Shown here in pieces: positions 8,101 to 16,207 of a stretch of DNA of 41,434 bases (position 1 is the stretch's first letter; each line of letters begins with the position of its first letter). The DNA lies in the NCBI RefSeq assembly GCF_905372525.1, contig NZ_CAJPPN010000021.1, positions 1 through 41,434 on the forward strand. The letters are read 5' to 3'. Source of the stretch: an uncultured Porphyromonas sp. (lineage in GTDB: Bacteria > Bacteroidota > Bacteroidia > Bacteroidales > Porphyromonadaceae). The translations under genes were made by a program, and so were the position numbers. The notes under the pieces were generated by a model. It saw only the letters and a program-made list of their open reading frames with translations, had not been told where the DNA came from and did no database searches.

Positions 8101-8551
8101 CACCGCCCTCGAGCAGGCCCAGATCCTAGAGCTAGAGCGCACCGGTAAGCTCACTCTGAGCGTCGCTGGTACGGAGGTGCTCCTAGAGCGGGAGGATGTA
8201 GATATCTATTCTGAGGATATCCCCGGCTGGCTCGTGGCCAACGAGGGGACACTCACCATAGCCCTAGACATCACGGTCACCGAGGAACTACGCCTAGAGG
8301 GGACCGCCCGAGAGCTCATTAACCGCATACAGAACCTAAGGAAGCAAAGTGGCTACGAGGTCAGTGACCGCATCCGAGTCCTCCTACCCGAGGATGAGGA
8401 ACTCGCGAGGGTGCTCGGCCGCTATGGCTCCTACATCGCTCGAGAGGTACAGGCCGTGAGCATCGACCAGCGTGCCGACTTCACACCACTCCTAGAGCTG
8501 GATCTGGACGACAGACTGATCCCTATATACATCGAGCGCGAGAATATCTAA
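5120..8551 (+). CDS. ileS: Isoleucine--tRNA ligase
   Basis: IleS charges tRNA-Ile with isoleucine in the cytoplasm. At 1143 residues it is of the long, eukaryote-like class usual in Bacteroidetes. The class I signature is present as GMPGIHHV (residues 54-61, in place of canonical HIGH) and KMSKR (688-692). Between them lies the CP1 editing domain, and after KMSKR an anticodon-binding domain and long C-terminal extension. The tryptophan-rich segment AWTTTPWTLPSNTALCVG typical of IleS/ValS/LeuS editing domains is intact. A -7 box lies about 90 bp upstream and a stem-loop follows the stop codon, so ileS may be partly separated from the downstream lspA group. Confidence 0.97.
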   Translation: MSQKFPEYESLLLSGINQKVLNRWQEEDLFARSLALREGAPSFVFYEGPPSANGMPGIHHVMARSIKDIFCRYKTMKGYRVDRKAGWDTHGLPVELGVEKALGITKEDIGKTISVADYNAACRQEVMKYTQEWEELTRLMGYWVDMEHPYITYDNRYIESLWYLLSVIYKKGLLYKGYTIQPYSPAAGTGLSTHELNQPGCYRDVKDTTCIAQFPILNPKEEMKGHGAAYFLAWTTTPWTLPSNTALCVGPTIEYVAVRTYNPYSGDPITVVLAEPLLHTLFAQELEGQEALRAYQKGDKKLPYQVVGRWQGSELVGMHYEQLLPWMTPSGDAFRVISGDFVTTSDGTGIVHIAPTFGADDNKVAKQSGIGALLVRDRDGNERPMVDMRGRLYRIEDLDPQFVASSVNVDTYREYAGRYVKNAYDETLTESDETLDVSIALHLKGEGRVFRIEKHVHSYPHCWRTDKPVLYYPLDSWFIRTTACREEMMELNSKINWKPESTGTGRFGKWLENLQDWNLSRSRYWGTPLPIWRTEDGQEEICISSVEELYNEIERSVQAGFMPKNPWADFTPGLYTKENYDKIDLHRPYVDEFILVSPSGKPMRRETDLIDVWFDSGAMPYAQLHYPFENKELLESGRAFPADFIAEGVDQTRGWFFTLHAVATMVSHQSSYKAVISNGLVLDKNGNKMSKRLGNAVDPFSTIREYGSDPLRWYMISNSSPWDNLKFDLEGIDEVRRKFFATLYNTYQFFALYANLDGFTAEATEVPLSERAEIDRWVLSALNSLILEVDRDLEDYEPTKAARAIGDFVSEQLSNWYVRLSRRRFWAGEMTTDKLSAYQTLYHCLVTVAKLMAPIAPFYSDQLYRDLVSRGTNETQYSVHLADFPVADRTAINAELERSMSLAQSICSMVLALRRKVNIKVRQPLQRLMTPVTSAEERAAIEPVIPLILSEVNLKELQFVSDGGEGILVKRIRPDFKKLGPRYGKIMKPLAEALTALEQAQILELERTGKLTLSVAGTEVLLEREDVDIYSEDIPGWLVANEGTLTIALDITVTEELRLEGTARELINRIQNLRKQSGYEVSDRIRVLLPEDEELARVLGRYGSYIAREVQAVSIDQRADFTPLLELDLDDRLIPIYIERENI

Positions 8552-8558
8552 AACACAA

Positions 8559-8604
8559 GCTGGGCGAGGGAGGTCGTCACCTCAGACCCCCCTCCCCGTC
8601 CAGC
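8559..8604 (+). terminator. Stem-loop after ileS, terminator or attenuator
   Basis: About 14 base pairs form between 8559-8573 and 8591-8604 (GCTGGGCG..GGGAGG against CCTCCCCGTCCAGC), with one G-U pair and one bulged A, around a 17-nt loop. Only a weak CCUUU follows, so partial read-through into the next gene is likely. Confidence 0.5.
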
Positions 8605-8626
8605 CCTTTACCCACTATACTATCCA

Positions 8627-9010
8627 ATGAGTACAGAAAAGACCTCTTACACGGATGAAGAACTCCAAGAATTCAAGGAACTAATCCTACACAAGCTGGA
8701 TCAGGCGATCAAGGACTACGAGCTCCTGCGAGGCAGTGCTACCAACTCCTCGGAGAACGATGTGGCCGATACGCTCCCGACCTTCAAGGCTGTCCACGAG
8801 GGCGCTGTAGCCCTCTCCAAGGGTGAGGCAGGGCGTATGGCCGAGCGTCTACTGAAGTTCATCCACAACCTGCAGGCCGCTCTGCGCCGTATCGAGAATA
8901 AGACCTACGGTATCTGCCGCGAGACGGGCAAGCTCATCCCTAAGGAACGCCTCCGTGCTGTGCCCCATGCTACCCTAAGCATCGAGGCCAAGCTCAACGA
9001 GAAGAAATAA
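8627..9010 (+). CDS. TraR/DksA family protein with degenerate zinc finger
   Basis: This 127-residue protein matches the Bacteroidetes TraR/DksA-like family: an N-terminal coiled-coil region (about residues 10-90) followed by the degenerate finger region KTYGICRETGKLIPKERL. Of the four zinc-ligand cysteines of classical DksA only one (C97) remains, so it probably does not bind zinc. DksA proteins act through the RNA polymerase secondary channel; whether this one does is inference. It lies between ileS and lspA, with its stop codon 2 bp before lspA, so they are translationally close. This neighbourhood is conserved in Bacteroidales. Confidence 0.85.
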   Translation: MSTEKTSYTDEELQEFKELILHKLDQAIKDYELLRGSATNSSENDVADTLPTFKAVHEGAVALSKGEAGRMAERLLKFIHNLQAALRRIENKTYGICRETGKLIPKERLRAVPHATLSIEAKLNEKK

Positions 9011-9012
9011 GC

Positions 9013-9681
9013 ATGACCGAAGGCAAAGGCACCAGAAACAACCTAATTATCTGCCTCACATTCATCCTCCTGCTCCTAGTCATCGATCAGGTGACGAAGA
9101 TCTGGGTAAAGACGACGATGATCGAGGGAGAGATGCACGAGATCGCCTCGTGGTTCAAGATTTACTTCGTGGAGAACGAGGGGATGGCCTATGGGATCAC
9201 CATCGGGAGCAAGCTCCTGCTGACGCTCTTCCGCATCCTAGCCATGAGTGCAGGGCTCTACTACCTCATCAAGATTATCCGCATGGGGCGGTTTGGCTTA
9301 CCATTCAGTCTGTGTATCTCGCTCGTTGTAGCAGGGGGCTTTGGTAATATCATAGACTGCCTCTTCTATGGGGAGGTATTTACCTCGAGCCACGGAGCTG
9401 TGGCCCAGCTTGTCCCTTGGGGGCAGGGCTATGGGGACTTCCTGCACGGTAAGGTCGTAGACATGCTCTACTTCCCGATCATACGTACGACTTACCCTAG
9501 CTGGAGCCCGATCCATGCTGGTGAGCCCTTCGTCTTCTTCAGTCCTATCTTCAACTTTGCAGACTCCTGCATTACCACCGGGGTACTGATCCTACTCCTC
9601 TTCTACCGCAAGACCTGCACAGCAGCCCTGGAGCTCCTCCAGCACAAGGGACAGACCACCTCTACTCCCCCCGAGGCTTAG
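9013..9681 (+). CDS. lspA: Lipoprotein signal peptidase (signal peptidase II)
   Basis: LspA removes signal peptides from diacylated prolipoproteins in the inner membrane. Four hydrophobic segments are visible (about 11-30, 64-90, 96-112, 184-200). The two catalytic aspartates fall in GNIID (D115) and FNFAD (D184). At 222 residues it is longer than the E. coli enzyme because of an insertion between the two aspartates, as usual in Bacteroidetes. It starts 2 bp after the DksA-like gene and ends 2 bp before a DUF4296 lipoprotein gene. Confidence 0.96.
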   Translation: MTEGKGTRNNLIICLTFILLLLVIDQVTKIWVKTTMIEGEMHEIASWFKIYFVENEGMAYGITIGSKLLLTLFRILAMSAGLYYLIKIIRMGRFGLPFSLCISLVVAGGFGNIIDCLFYGEVFTSSHGAVAQLVPWGQGYGDFLHGKVVDMLYFPIIRTTYPSWSPIHAGEPFVFFSPIFNFADSCITTGVLILLLFYRKTCTAALELLQHKGQTTSTPPEA

Positions 9682-9683
9682 CC

Positions 9684-10541
9684 ATGCTCCCCCCCCGACG
9701 ACTCCTGCGCTCACGGCTCACAGCGTATCTCCTACTCACCCTCCTCGCTCTCGGAGTGGGGCAGGGCTGTCGCTCCCATGGCTGGCATCGGGTGGATCTG
9801 CAGACGATGCAGCGTATCATGGGGGAGATGGCGATGGCTGAGGCTTCGTTCTCGGAGCGTGGTCTGTCAGATAGCCTACGTATCATCGGCTATCAGGCTC
9901 TCCTCGCTCGCTACGACATCACCCTACAGGACTGGGATAGCTCCCTCGTCTGGTACAGTACCCACGAGCTGGAGAACTATACGAAGATCTACGAGTATGC
10001 TACAGCCGACCTCACGAGCCGCCAGACTCAGCTCAAGCAGCGCATCGACAGCCTAGAGCGTATCCAGGAGCGACTACGACGCTGGCGAGCTGGCGACCTA
10101 GACTCGGTGAACCTACTAGAGGATAGCGTCTCCTATTATCCCGCTGGGGGGTATGTAGAGCGGACCTTCGAGTACACTCCTGATATGAGCTACTCGGCTC
10201 CAGCTCAGGTCTCCTTCGCCGTACGGGTGCTGGGGCAGGGAGGCAAGGGGAGCCGTCCACTACGCCTCAGCCTCCATCTGGCACTCACGGACTCGACGCA
10301 GCTCTCCCGGGAGCTTCGCCTCTCTCGTGCGGGGCTTCACGAGATCCGCATCGACCTCCCCGAGGGGAAGTCCATGCGTACGGCCTATGGTAGTCTAAGG
10401 GGCTTTGCTCCGAGCGCCAAGGGCTCGCTGCTGGCTATCGATAGCTTTAGCTTCGCTCGCTACAAGCCCGCAGTACCCGATGCACCTGCCCCCGAGGAGA
10501 CCCTCTCAGAGGGCGAAGGCAATCAACCTGAGGTGCTATGA
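9684..10541 (+). CDS. DUF4296 domain-containing putative lipoprotein
   Basis: The 285-residue product has an N-terminal signal sequence (hydrophobic core 13-26) ending at C29 (GVGQGC), a weak lipobox consistent with lipoprotein processing. The region from about 36 to 120 (MQRIMGEMAMAEASF through YEYATADLTSRQTQLKQRI) matches DUF4296, an all-helical periplasmic domain of unknown function found beside lspA in Bacteroidales. The rest has no recognised fold and ends in a Pro/Glu-rich tail. It starts 2 bp after lspA and overlaps the next gene by 4 bp (ATGA). Confidence 0.8.
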   Translation: MLPPRRLLRSRLTAYLLLTLLALGVGQGCRSHGWHRVDLQTMQRIMGEMAMAEASFSERGLSDSLRIIGYQALLARYDITLQDWDSSLVWYSTHELENYTKIYEYATADLTSRQTQLKQRIDSLERIQERLRRWRAGDLDSVNLLEDSVSYYPAGGYVERTFEYTPDMSYSAPAQVSFAVRVLGQGGKGSRPLRLSLHLALTDSTQLSRELRLSRAGLHEIRIDLPEGKSMRTAYGSLRGFAPSAKGSLLAIDSFSFARYKPAVPDAPAPEETLSEGEGNQPEVL

Positions 10542-10873
10542 GCCCCGTAGGAGCCACTCCAGGAGCGGGCAAGGGGGAGAGACCCTCGCCCTTCTATGCT
10601 AGTCATAGCCTTCGTCTAGGGGGCTACATCGCTCGTTGGATAGCTGTACGGCTCACCCCAGCGGGCACCCTAGAGCTCCGTCCCTTCACCGAGGAGACGG
10701 AGCGAACGATATTCATAAACGGGACCATCACATTAGTCGCCCCGACTCTACCCCTAGAGCAAGGGCAGGAGGAGCTCATCGACTTCCCTGCACTCGTTCG
10801 GCTCACGGCAACACATCGCCCCCCCTGGAGGCTGCTCCTGCCAGATGAGACTCGGGGGACGGGCACAAGGTGA
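10538..10873 (+). CDS. Small conserved-position protein of unknown function
   Basis: I do not recognise this 111-residue protein. Its start codon overlaps the stop of the DUF4296 gene in ATGA, typical of translational coupling, and its end lies 19 bp before the gltX start, so the context supports a real gene. No signal peptide, membrane helix or cysteine motif is visible. The central part (GGYIARWIAVRLTPAGTLEL) looks like beta-strand. A competing frame on the opposite strand has no such context. Confidence 0.65.
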   Translation: MSPVGATPGAGKGERPSPFYASHSLRLGGYIARWIAVRLTPAGTLELRPFTEETERTIFINGTITLVAPTLPLEQGQEELIDFPALVRLTATHRPPWRLLLPDETRGTGTR

Positions 10874-10892
10874 CCACAATAAACTAGATCAC

Positions 10893-12416
10893 ATGTCTGA
10901 ACGAAAAGTCCGAGTACGCTTTGCCCCTAGCCCTACAGGGGCACTCCACATCGGAGGGGTACGCACCGCTCTCTATAACTATCTATTTGCCAAGGCACAT
11001 GGTGGCGAGCTCCTCCTACGTATCGAGGATACGGATAGTCAGCGCTTCGTCCCAGGGGCGGAGGCCTATATCATCGAGTCGCTGAAGTGGCTCGGGATAG
11101 GCTTCGACGAAGGAGTAAGCTACGGGGGAGACCTCGGGCCCTATCGACAGAGCGAGCGCCGAGACATCTACCGACACTACGTCCAGGAGCTCCTCGACAA
11201 GGGGAAGGCCTATATCGCCTTCGACACGCCTGAGGAGCTTGAGGAGAAGCGTCGGAGCATTCCGAACTTCCAGTACGATGCCTCCACCCGAGGCTCTATG
11301 CGCAACTCCCTGAGCCTACCCAGAGAGGAGGTCGATCGCCTACTGAGTGCGGGCCAGCAGCATGTCGTTCGCTTCCTCGTGGAGCCCAATGTGGAGGTAG
11401 AGGTAGATGATATGATCCGTGGACGTGTGACCTTCAATAGCTCTGTGCTCGACGACAAGGTCCTCTACAAGAGTGCAGACGACCTACCCACCTATCACCT
11501 AGCCAATATCGTCGACGACCACCTCATGCAGATCACCCACGTGATCCGTGGAGAGGAGTGGCTCCCTAGCTCACCCCTGCATGTCCTGCTCTACCGAGCC
11601 TTCGGCTGGGAGGATACGATGCCTCGCTTCGCCCACCTAGCCCTCCTGCTCAAGCCCGAGGGCAATGGCAAGCTCAGTAAGCGTGACGGTGATCGCCTGG
11701 GCTTCCCCGTCTTCCCCCTTCGCTGGGTAGACCCGAAGACGGGTGAGGTCTCCTCGGGCTACAGAGAGAGTGGTTACCTGCCCGAGGCTGTCGTGAACTT
11801 CGTAGCACTCCTAGGCTGGAATCCCGGCAATGAGCATAGCGAGGTCATGAGTCTCGAGGAGCTCGTCCGCTACTTCGACCTAGAGAAGTGTAGCCGTTCG
11901 GGAGCAAAGTTTGACTACGAGAAGGGTAAGTGGTTCAACCACTATTATATCCAGCAGTCCTCGGATGAGCGCCTAGCACTCCTACTCCGCCCTTACTTCG
12001 AGGAGACAAAGTATCCCTTTGACCTCGCCTTTGTCACCCGCTGTATCGCCCTCGTGAAGGAGCGAGCACAAACACTCTCCGAACTCTTTGACCAGCTTAG
12101 CTACTTCTTCGTCGCTCCTACGACCTATGACGAGAAGACCGTAGCGAAGCGGTGGAAGGCAGAGAGTGCATCGCAGATGCGGGAGCTCATGGAGCTCCTA
12201 AGTACGCTCTCTGAGAAGCTCCCCTCGGAGGATACCGAGGGTCGGGTGAAGGCTTGGCTCGAGGAGCGTGGCTACGGGATGGGTGCTGTGATGAACTGCT
12301 TCCGTCTCGCACTGGTCGGGGCTGCTAAGGGACCTCATCTCTTTGACATCACGGCACTCCTAGGGCGCGAGGAGACGCTTCGTCGTCTGGCTCGCATCAT
12401 TGAGGTCCTTGGGTAA
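10893..12416 (+). CDS. gltX: Glutamate--tRNA ligase
   Basis: GltX is a class I synthetase that charges tRNA-Glu, and often tRNA-Gln as a non-discriminating enzyme. The signature HIGG occurs at residues 19-22 (ALHIGG) and KLSKR at 260-264. The frame is open to an ATG at 10845 inside the upstream gene, but family alignment (RVRFAPSPTGALHIGG near the N-terminus) places the start at the ATG at 10893, giving 507 residues. It follows the small unknown gene and is 17 bp upstream of waaA. Confidence 0.96.
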   Translation: MSERKVRVRFAPSPTGALHIGGVRTALYNYLFAKAHGGELLLRIEDTDSQRFVPGAEAYIIESLKWLGIGFDEGVSYGGDLGPYRQSERRDIYRHYVQELLDKGKAYIAFDTPEELEEKRRSIPNFQYDASTRGSMRNSLSLPREEVDRLLSAGQQHVVRFLVEPNVEVEVDDMIRGRVTFNSSVLDDKVLYKSADDLPTYHLANIVDDHLMQITHVIRGEEWLPSSPLHVLLYRAFGWEDTMPRFAHLALLLKPEGNGKLSKRDGDRLGFPVFPLRWVDPKTGEVSSGYRESGYLPEAVVNFVALLGWNPGNEHSEVMSLEELVRYFDLEKCSRSGAKFDYEKGKWFNHYYIQQSSDERLALLLRPYFEETKYPFDLAFVTRCIALVKERAQTLSELFDQLSYFFVAPTTYDEKTVAKRWKAESASQMRELMELLSTLSEKLPSEDTEGRVKAWLEERGYGMGAVMNCFRLALVGAAKGPHLFDITALLGREETLRRLARIIEVLG

Positions 12417-12433
12417 GCTTGCATGTGCTATCG

Positions 12434-13660
12434 ATGAATCCACTCTATAGCTTTGCTGGTATTCTTGCCTCTGCGGCACTACATCTAGCCTCCACATTCA
12501 ACCCGAAGGCTCGGCTTATCGTCGAGGGACGGCGTGCTACGCCCGAGCGTCTGAGCAAGCTCGACCCCGAGCGTCCGGTAGCATGGTTTCATGCCTCTTC
12601 GCTAGGGGAGTTTGAGCAGGGACGTCCGTTGATCGAGGCGCTGCGTCGTACTCATCCCGAGTATCAGATCCTCCTCTCGTTCTTCAGCCCCTCGGGCTAT
12701 ACGGTGCGGCATGACTATGCCGGAGCGGACGTGGTCGTCTACCTTCCCTCTGATCGTCAGCCCTCGGTGGATCACTTCCTAGAGCTAGCACACCCCTCAC
12801 TAGTCGTCATCGTCAAGTATGACTTCTGGCCAACGATGCTCTATGCCCTCGCTAAGCGAAGGATCCCTACCTATCTGGTCTCGGCGATCTTCCGTCGGGA
12901 GCAGCTCTTCTTCCGCCCATGGGGAGGGTGGTATCTCCGCCTGCTGACACTCTTTGAGCACCTCTTTGTGCAGGATGAACCCTCTAGGAGGCTCCTCGTA
13001 GAGCATGGTATCGAGGCTGTGAGCGTGACGGGGGATACTCGCTTCGATCGTGTGATGGAGATAGCCGAGGAGGCAAAAGATATCCCCGAGGCTGCCTGCT
13101 TAGAGGGGCGAGTACTCGTCGCTGGGAGTTCTTGGCCAGAGGATGAGGAGCTCCTCATCCCCTATTTCAATGAGGCTCCCTCGGACTTCAAGCTCATTAT
13201 CGCCCCTCATGAGATCCATGAGGAGCATCTGCAGACGATCGAGGCGAAGCTACAGCGTCCCTTTGCCCGCTATACCGAGGTAAAGGCGGGGCGAGTAACA
13301 GCACCCTATGAGTGTCTGATTATTGACTGCTTCGGTCTACTCTCCTCTATCTATCGCTACGGGCGTTATGCCTATGTCGGGGGAGGCTTTGGCAAGAGTG
13401 TGCACAATACCCTAGAGGCCGCCGTGTATGGTATCCCTGTCTTCTTTGGCCCCGAGATACACAAGCATCGGGAGGTACGAGAGCTCTGCACCGAGGAGGT
13501 AGGCTTCGTCCTACATACGCAGGCGGAGCTCGCGAAGCTCATCGCACGCTTTGACCAGAGCCAGGAGGCACGGGCTGTCGCCTCTCGAGCTCGAGACTAC
13601 TTCGCTACCCAGCGTGGGGCAACAAAGACAATCCTGAAGGCTCTCTTCCCCGAGGAATAG
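12434..13660 (+). CDS. waaA: 3-deoxy-D-manno-octulosonic acid (Kdo) transferase
   Basis: WaaA/KdtA transfers Kdo from CMP-Kdo to lipid A precursor on the cytoplasmic face of the inner membrane. The N-terminal hydrophobic segment (NPLYSFAGILASAALHLAS) anchors it. The catalytic glutamate motif SSLGEFEQGRPL and the GT30 C-terminal elements GSSWPEDEELL, HEIHEEHL and YVGGGFGKSVHNTLEAAVYG are intact. A TTG at 12419 is in frame, but the ATG at 12434 (408 residues) fits the family better. It is last in the plus-strand cluster and is followed by a strong terminator. Confidence 0.94.
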   Translation: MNPLYSFAGILASAALHLASTFNPKARLIVEGRRATPERLSKLDPERPVAWFHASSLGEFEQGRPLIEALRRTHPEYQILLSFFSPSGYTVRHDYAGADVVVYLPSDRQPSVDHFLELAHPSLVVIVKYDFWPTMLYALAKRRIPTYLVSAIFRREQLFFRPWGGWYLRLLTLFEHLFVQDEPSRRLLVEHGIEAVSVTGDTRFDRVMEIAEEAKDIPEAACLEGRVLVAGSSWPEDEELLIPYFNEAPSDFKLIIAPHEIHEEHLQTIEAKLQRPFARYTEVKAGRVTAPYECLIIDCFGLLSSIYRYGRYAYVGGGFGKSVHNTLEAAVYGIPVFFGPEIHKHREVRELCTEEVGFVLHTQAELAKLIARFDQSQEARAVASRARDYFATQRGATKTILKALFPEE

Positions 13661-13688
13661 ACTTCCTGAGATAGAAGTCTATGAAAAA

Positions 13689-13735
13689 GGAAGGCGACAC
13701 ACTCCATATCTAAGAGTCTGTCGCCTTCCCTTTTT
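13689..13735. terminator. Bidirectional intrinsic terminator between waaA and ilvE
   Basis: A perfect 11-bp stem (GGAAGGCGACA 13689-13699 with TGTCGCCTTCC 13719-13729) is followed by CTTTTT (13730-13735) and preceded by AAAAA (13684-13688). It can therefore stop waaA on the plus strand and ilvE on the minus strand. This is the most classical terminator in the window. Confidence 0.9.
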
Positions 13736-13766
13736 GCCCTTGATGGGGCGCCTTCAGCCAATCTCG

Positions 13767-14804
13767 CTAGAGACCTTCGTAGACACGTACCCAGCCGTGC
13801 GTGTCTGGATAGTCGCCGTACTGGATAGCGCGTAGACGCTCATAGAGCTTGATAGACAGAGGCCCAGGCTTGCCGTCCTTGCTGATGATATAGCTCTTCT
13901 TGAGGTCTAGATCATCGACACGCTCGATAGGGCTGATTACGGCCGCAGTACCGCAGGCACCAGCCTCCTCGAAGGTCTCAAGCTCCTCGACATGCACCGG
14001 ACGACACTCTACCCGTAGGCCTAGATCCTCGGCTAGCTGCATGAGGCTCTTGTTGGTGATGGAGGGTAGGATAGAGGTGCTCTTAGGGGTAATATACGTA
14101 TTGTCTCGTATGCCGAAGAAGTTGGCAGGGCCACACTCATCGATGTAGAGCTTCTCCTTGGCATCGAGGTAGATCACAGCAGAGTAGCCCATAGAGTGGG
14201 CTAGCTCACCAGAGCGTAGGCTGGCAGCGTAGTTCCCACCGACCTTGTAGGTGCCAGTACCGAGGGGAGCTGCTCGGTCATAGCCCCGCATGATCGCCAT
14301 GGGGGTAGGACGGAAGCCCTCCTTGAAGTAAGCCCCCACTGGGGTGACAAACATGAGGAACATATACTCGTTGGCGGGCTTGACCCCGACTTGCTTCCCG
14401 AGTCCGATCATCAGAGGACGGATGTAGAGCGAGGCACCACTCTCGTAGGGTGGGATGAACCGCTTGTTCAGCCGAAGCATCATATCGATCGCCTCTAGGA
14501 AGCGCTCAGTCGGTAGCTCGGGCATGAGGATCCCACGGCTCGTCTGCTGCATGCGCTGGGCATTCTCCTCGGGGCGGAAGACCCGTACCTTCCCATCCCT
14601 TCCACGGAAGGCCTTGAGTCCCTCGAAGGACTCCTGTCCATAGTGTAGGCAGGTAGCTGCCATTGGGATGGTGATCATGTCGGATGAGGAGACCTCCCAC
14701 TCGCCCCATGCGCCGTCACGCCAGTAGCAGCGGACGTTGTAGTCCGTAGGGATGTAGCCGAAGCTGAGACTCTTCCAGTCTAGGAGCTCTTCTTGTGATT
14801 CCAT
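13767..14804 (-). CDS. ilvE: Branched-chain amino acid aminotransferase
   Basis: IlvE is a PLP enzyme of fold type IV that interconverts Val/Leu/Ile with their 2-oxoacids. At 345 residues it has the expected length. The PLP lysine is K187 in GTGTYKVGGNYAAS, and the signature DECGPANFFGI follows at about 222. It lies 38 bp downstream of the gamma subunit of a 2-oxoacid:ferredoxin oxidoreductase, with no promoter or terminator between them. This suggests it supplies that enzyme with branched-chain 2-oxoacids, or removes them. Confidence 0.95.
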   Translation of the reverse strand: MESQEELLDWKSLSFGYIPTDYNVRCYWRDGAWGEWEVSSSDMITIPMAATCLHYGQESFEGLKAFRGRDGKVRVFRPEENAQRMQQTSRGILMPELPTERFLEAIDMMLRLNKRFIPPYESGASLYIRPLMIGLGKQVGVKPANEYMFLMFVTPVGAYFKEGFRPTPMAIMRGYDRAAPLGTGTYKVGGNYAASLRSGELAHSMGYSAVIYLDAKEKLYIDECGPANFFGIRDNTYITPKSTSILPSITNKSLMQLAEDLGLRVECRPVHVEELETFEEAGACGTAAVISPIERVDDLDLKKSYIISKDGKPGPLSIKLYERLRAIQYGDYPDTHGWVRVYEGL

Positions 14805-14842
14805 ACTATACGTTAGTTACTTGAATAGGTGTATATATAATC

Positions 14843-15394
14843 TCATTGCCCTGTGTGCCGGCGGATGATCTCACCGCCACGCTCTAGGGCTTTCATATTC
14901 ATCGGGATGAGCTTGTGATGACGCTCAGGGAGTGACTTCTCGAGTCCCTTGCGGATGCTATCGAGGGGGAGCATCGGATGTACCGAGAGGGTTGCCCCGA
15001 GGACGAGCATGTTGAAGACCTTGGCGTTGCCCATGTGGTTCGCCTCATCGGTGGCTGGGACTTCGTAGATCTGTATGTCTGTTCGCTCAGGGATGTGGGT
15101 CACTCCATTGGTGTCGTAGATGAGTATCCCCCCGGGCTTGACACGGGGGGTGAACTTATCGACGGAGGGCTGGTTGAGGGCGATGACGACGTCGTACTCA
15201 TTGACGAGTGGGGAGCTCACTGACTCATCGCTGATGATGACAGTGACGTTGGCTGTCCCACCTCGCTGCTCGGGGCCATAGGAAGGCATCCAGCTGACGT
15301 TCTTGTCCTCCATGAGTCCAGAGTAGGCTAGGATCTTGCCCATCGAGAGGACGCCCTGCCCCCCGAAGCCGGCTATTACTAGTTCGCAGGTCAT
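14843..15394 (-). CDS. 2-oxoacid:ferredoxin oxidoreductase, gamma subunit
   Basis: The 183-residue product is the gamma (KorC/VorC-type) subunit of a thiamine-dependent 2-oxoacid:ferredoxin oxidoreductase, which helps form the CoA-binding part of the complex. The N-terminal IAGFGGQGVLSMGKILA and SYGPEQRGGTANVTV motifs are diagnostic. It lies 25 bp downstream of the beta subunit. Substrate class cannot be fixed from this subunit; the adjoining ilvE points to branched-chain 2-oxoacids. Confidence 0.92.
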   Translation of the reverse strand: MTCELVIAGFGGQGVLSMGKILAYSGLMEDKNVSWMPSYGPEQRGGTANVTVIISDESVSSPLVNEYDVVIALNQPSVDKFTPRVKPGGILIYDTNGVTHIPERTDIQIYEVPATDEANHMGNAKVFNMLVLGATLSVHPMLPLDSIRKGLEKSLPERHHKLIPMNMKALERGGEIIRRHTGQ

Positions 15395-15419
15395 AGTAGT
15401 AGGTATGTTAGTGTGGGGG

Positions 15420-16193
15420 TTAGACGTTCTTTAGGTCGCCTAGTGGGTACTCGGCGAACATATGCTCGGCCATCCACTTATTGGCTTCGTCTGGAGTCAT
15501 CTTCCAGCCGGTATTACAGGTCGAGACGATCTCCACGACGGAGGTGCCTCGGCGCTCCATAGCGTTCTGGAAGGCCTTGCGAAGGGCTTTCTTTGCCTTC
15601 ATCACGGCCCCAGCCGTGTGTACTGACTGGCGGGTGACGTAGCAGGTGCCATCTAGTAGTGCGAGTAGGGAGGAGATCTTCAGAGGGTATCCGTTGAGCT
15701 CCGTCTTACGCCCCTGTGGGGTGGTCGCAGTCTTCATCCCTATGAGGGTGGTGGGAGCCATCTGCCCTCCGGTCATACCGTAGATACCGTTGTTGATGAA
15801 GATGATCACGATGTTCTCTCCTCGGTTGCAGGCATGGATCGTCTCGGCTGTACCTATTGCGGCTAGGTCGCCATCGCCCTGATAGGTGAAGACCATCTTG
15901 TCGGGATTGAGTCGTTTGATCGCAGAGGCGAGGGCGGGAGCTCGTCCATGAGCAGCTTCCTGCCAGTCTACGTCGATGAACTTGTAGGCAAAGACGGCGC
16001 AGCCTACGGGAGCGATCCCGATCGTTGATTCCTCTAGTCCCATATCTGCGATCGTCTCGGCTACGAGCTTATGCACGACTCCGTGGCTACAGCCAGGGCA
16101 GTAGTGCATCGCCACGTCGTTCATCAGAGCGGGCTTGGCATAGACCAGATTCTCGGGCTTGATATGGTCTTGTATATTAGATGTTGGTGCCAT
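15420..16193 (-). CDS. 2-oxoacid:ferredoxin oxidoreductase, beta (TPP-binding) subunit
   Basis: This 257-residue protein binds thiamine pyrophosphate. The TPP motif is clear: GDGD (within TYQGDGDLAAIG) followed by IFINNGIYGMTGGQ. The Cys motif HYCPGCSHG near the N-terminus is typical of this subunit in KorB/VorA-type enzymes. It works with the alpha subunit (16420-17502), gamma subunit and ferredoxin encoded beside it to decarboxylate a 2-oxoacid to acyl-CoA with reduction of ferredoxin. The small membrane-protein gene is 14 bp upstream. Confidence 0.94.
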   Translation of the reverse strand: MAPTSNIQDHIKPENLVYAKPALMNDVAMHYCPGCSHGVVHKLVAETIADMGLEESTIGIAPVGCAVFAYKFIDVDWQEAAHGRAPALASAIKRLNPDKMVFTYQGDGDLAAIGTAETIHACNRGENIVIIFINNGIYGMTGGQMAPTTLIGMKTATTPQGRKTELNGYPLKISSLLALLDGTCYVTRQSVHTAGAVMKAKKALRKAFQNAMERRGTSVVEIVSTCNTGWKMTPDEANKWMAEHMFAEYPLGDLKNV

Positions 16194-16207
16194 AGTGTAT
16201 CGTGGGG

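Noticed and set aside
10845..10892. Upstream gltX start inside the preceding gene
   Set aside because: GltX proteins begin a few residues before RVRFAPSPTG; the ATG at 10893 fits that.
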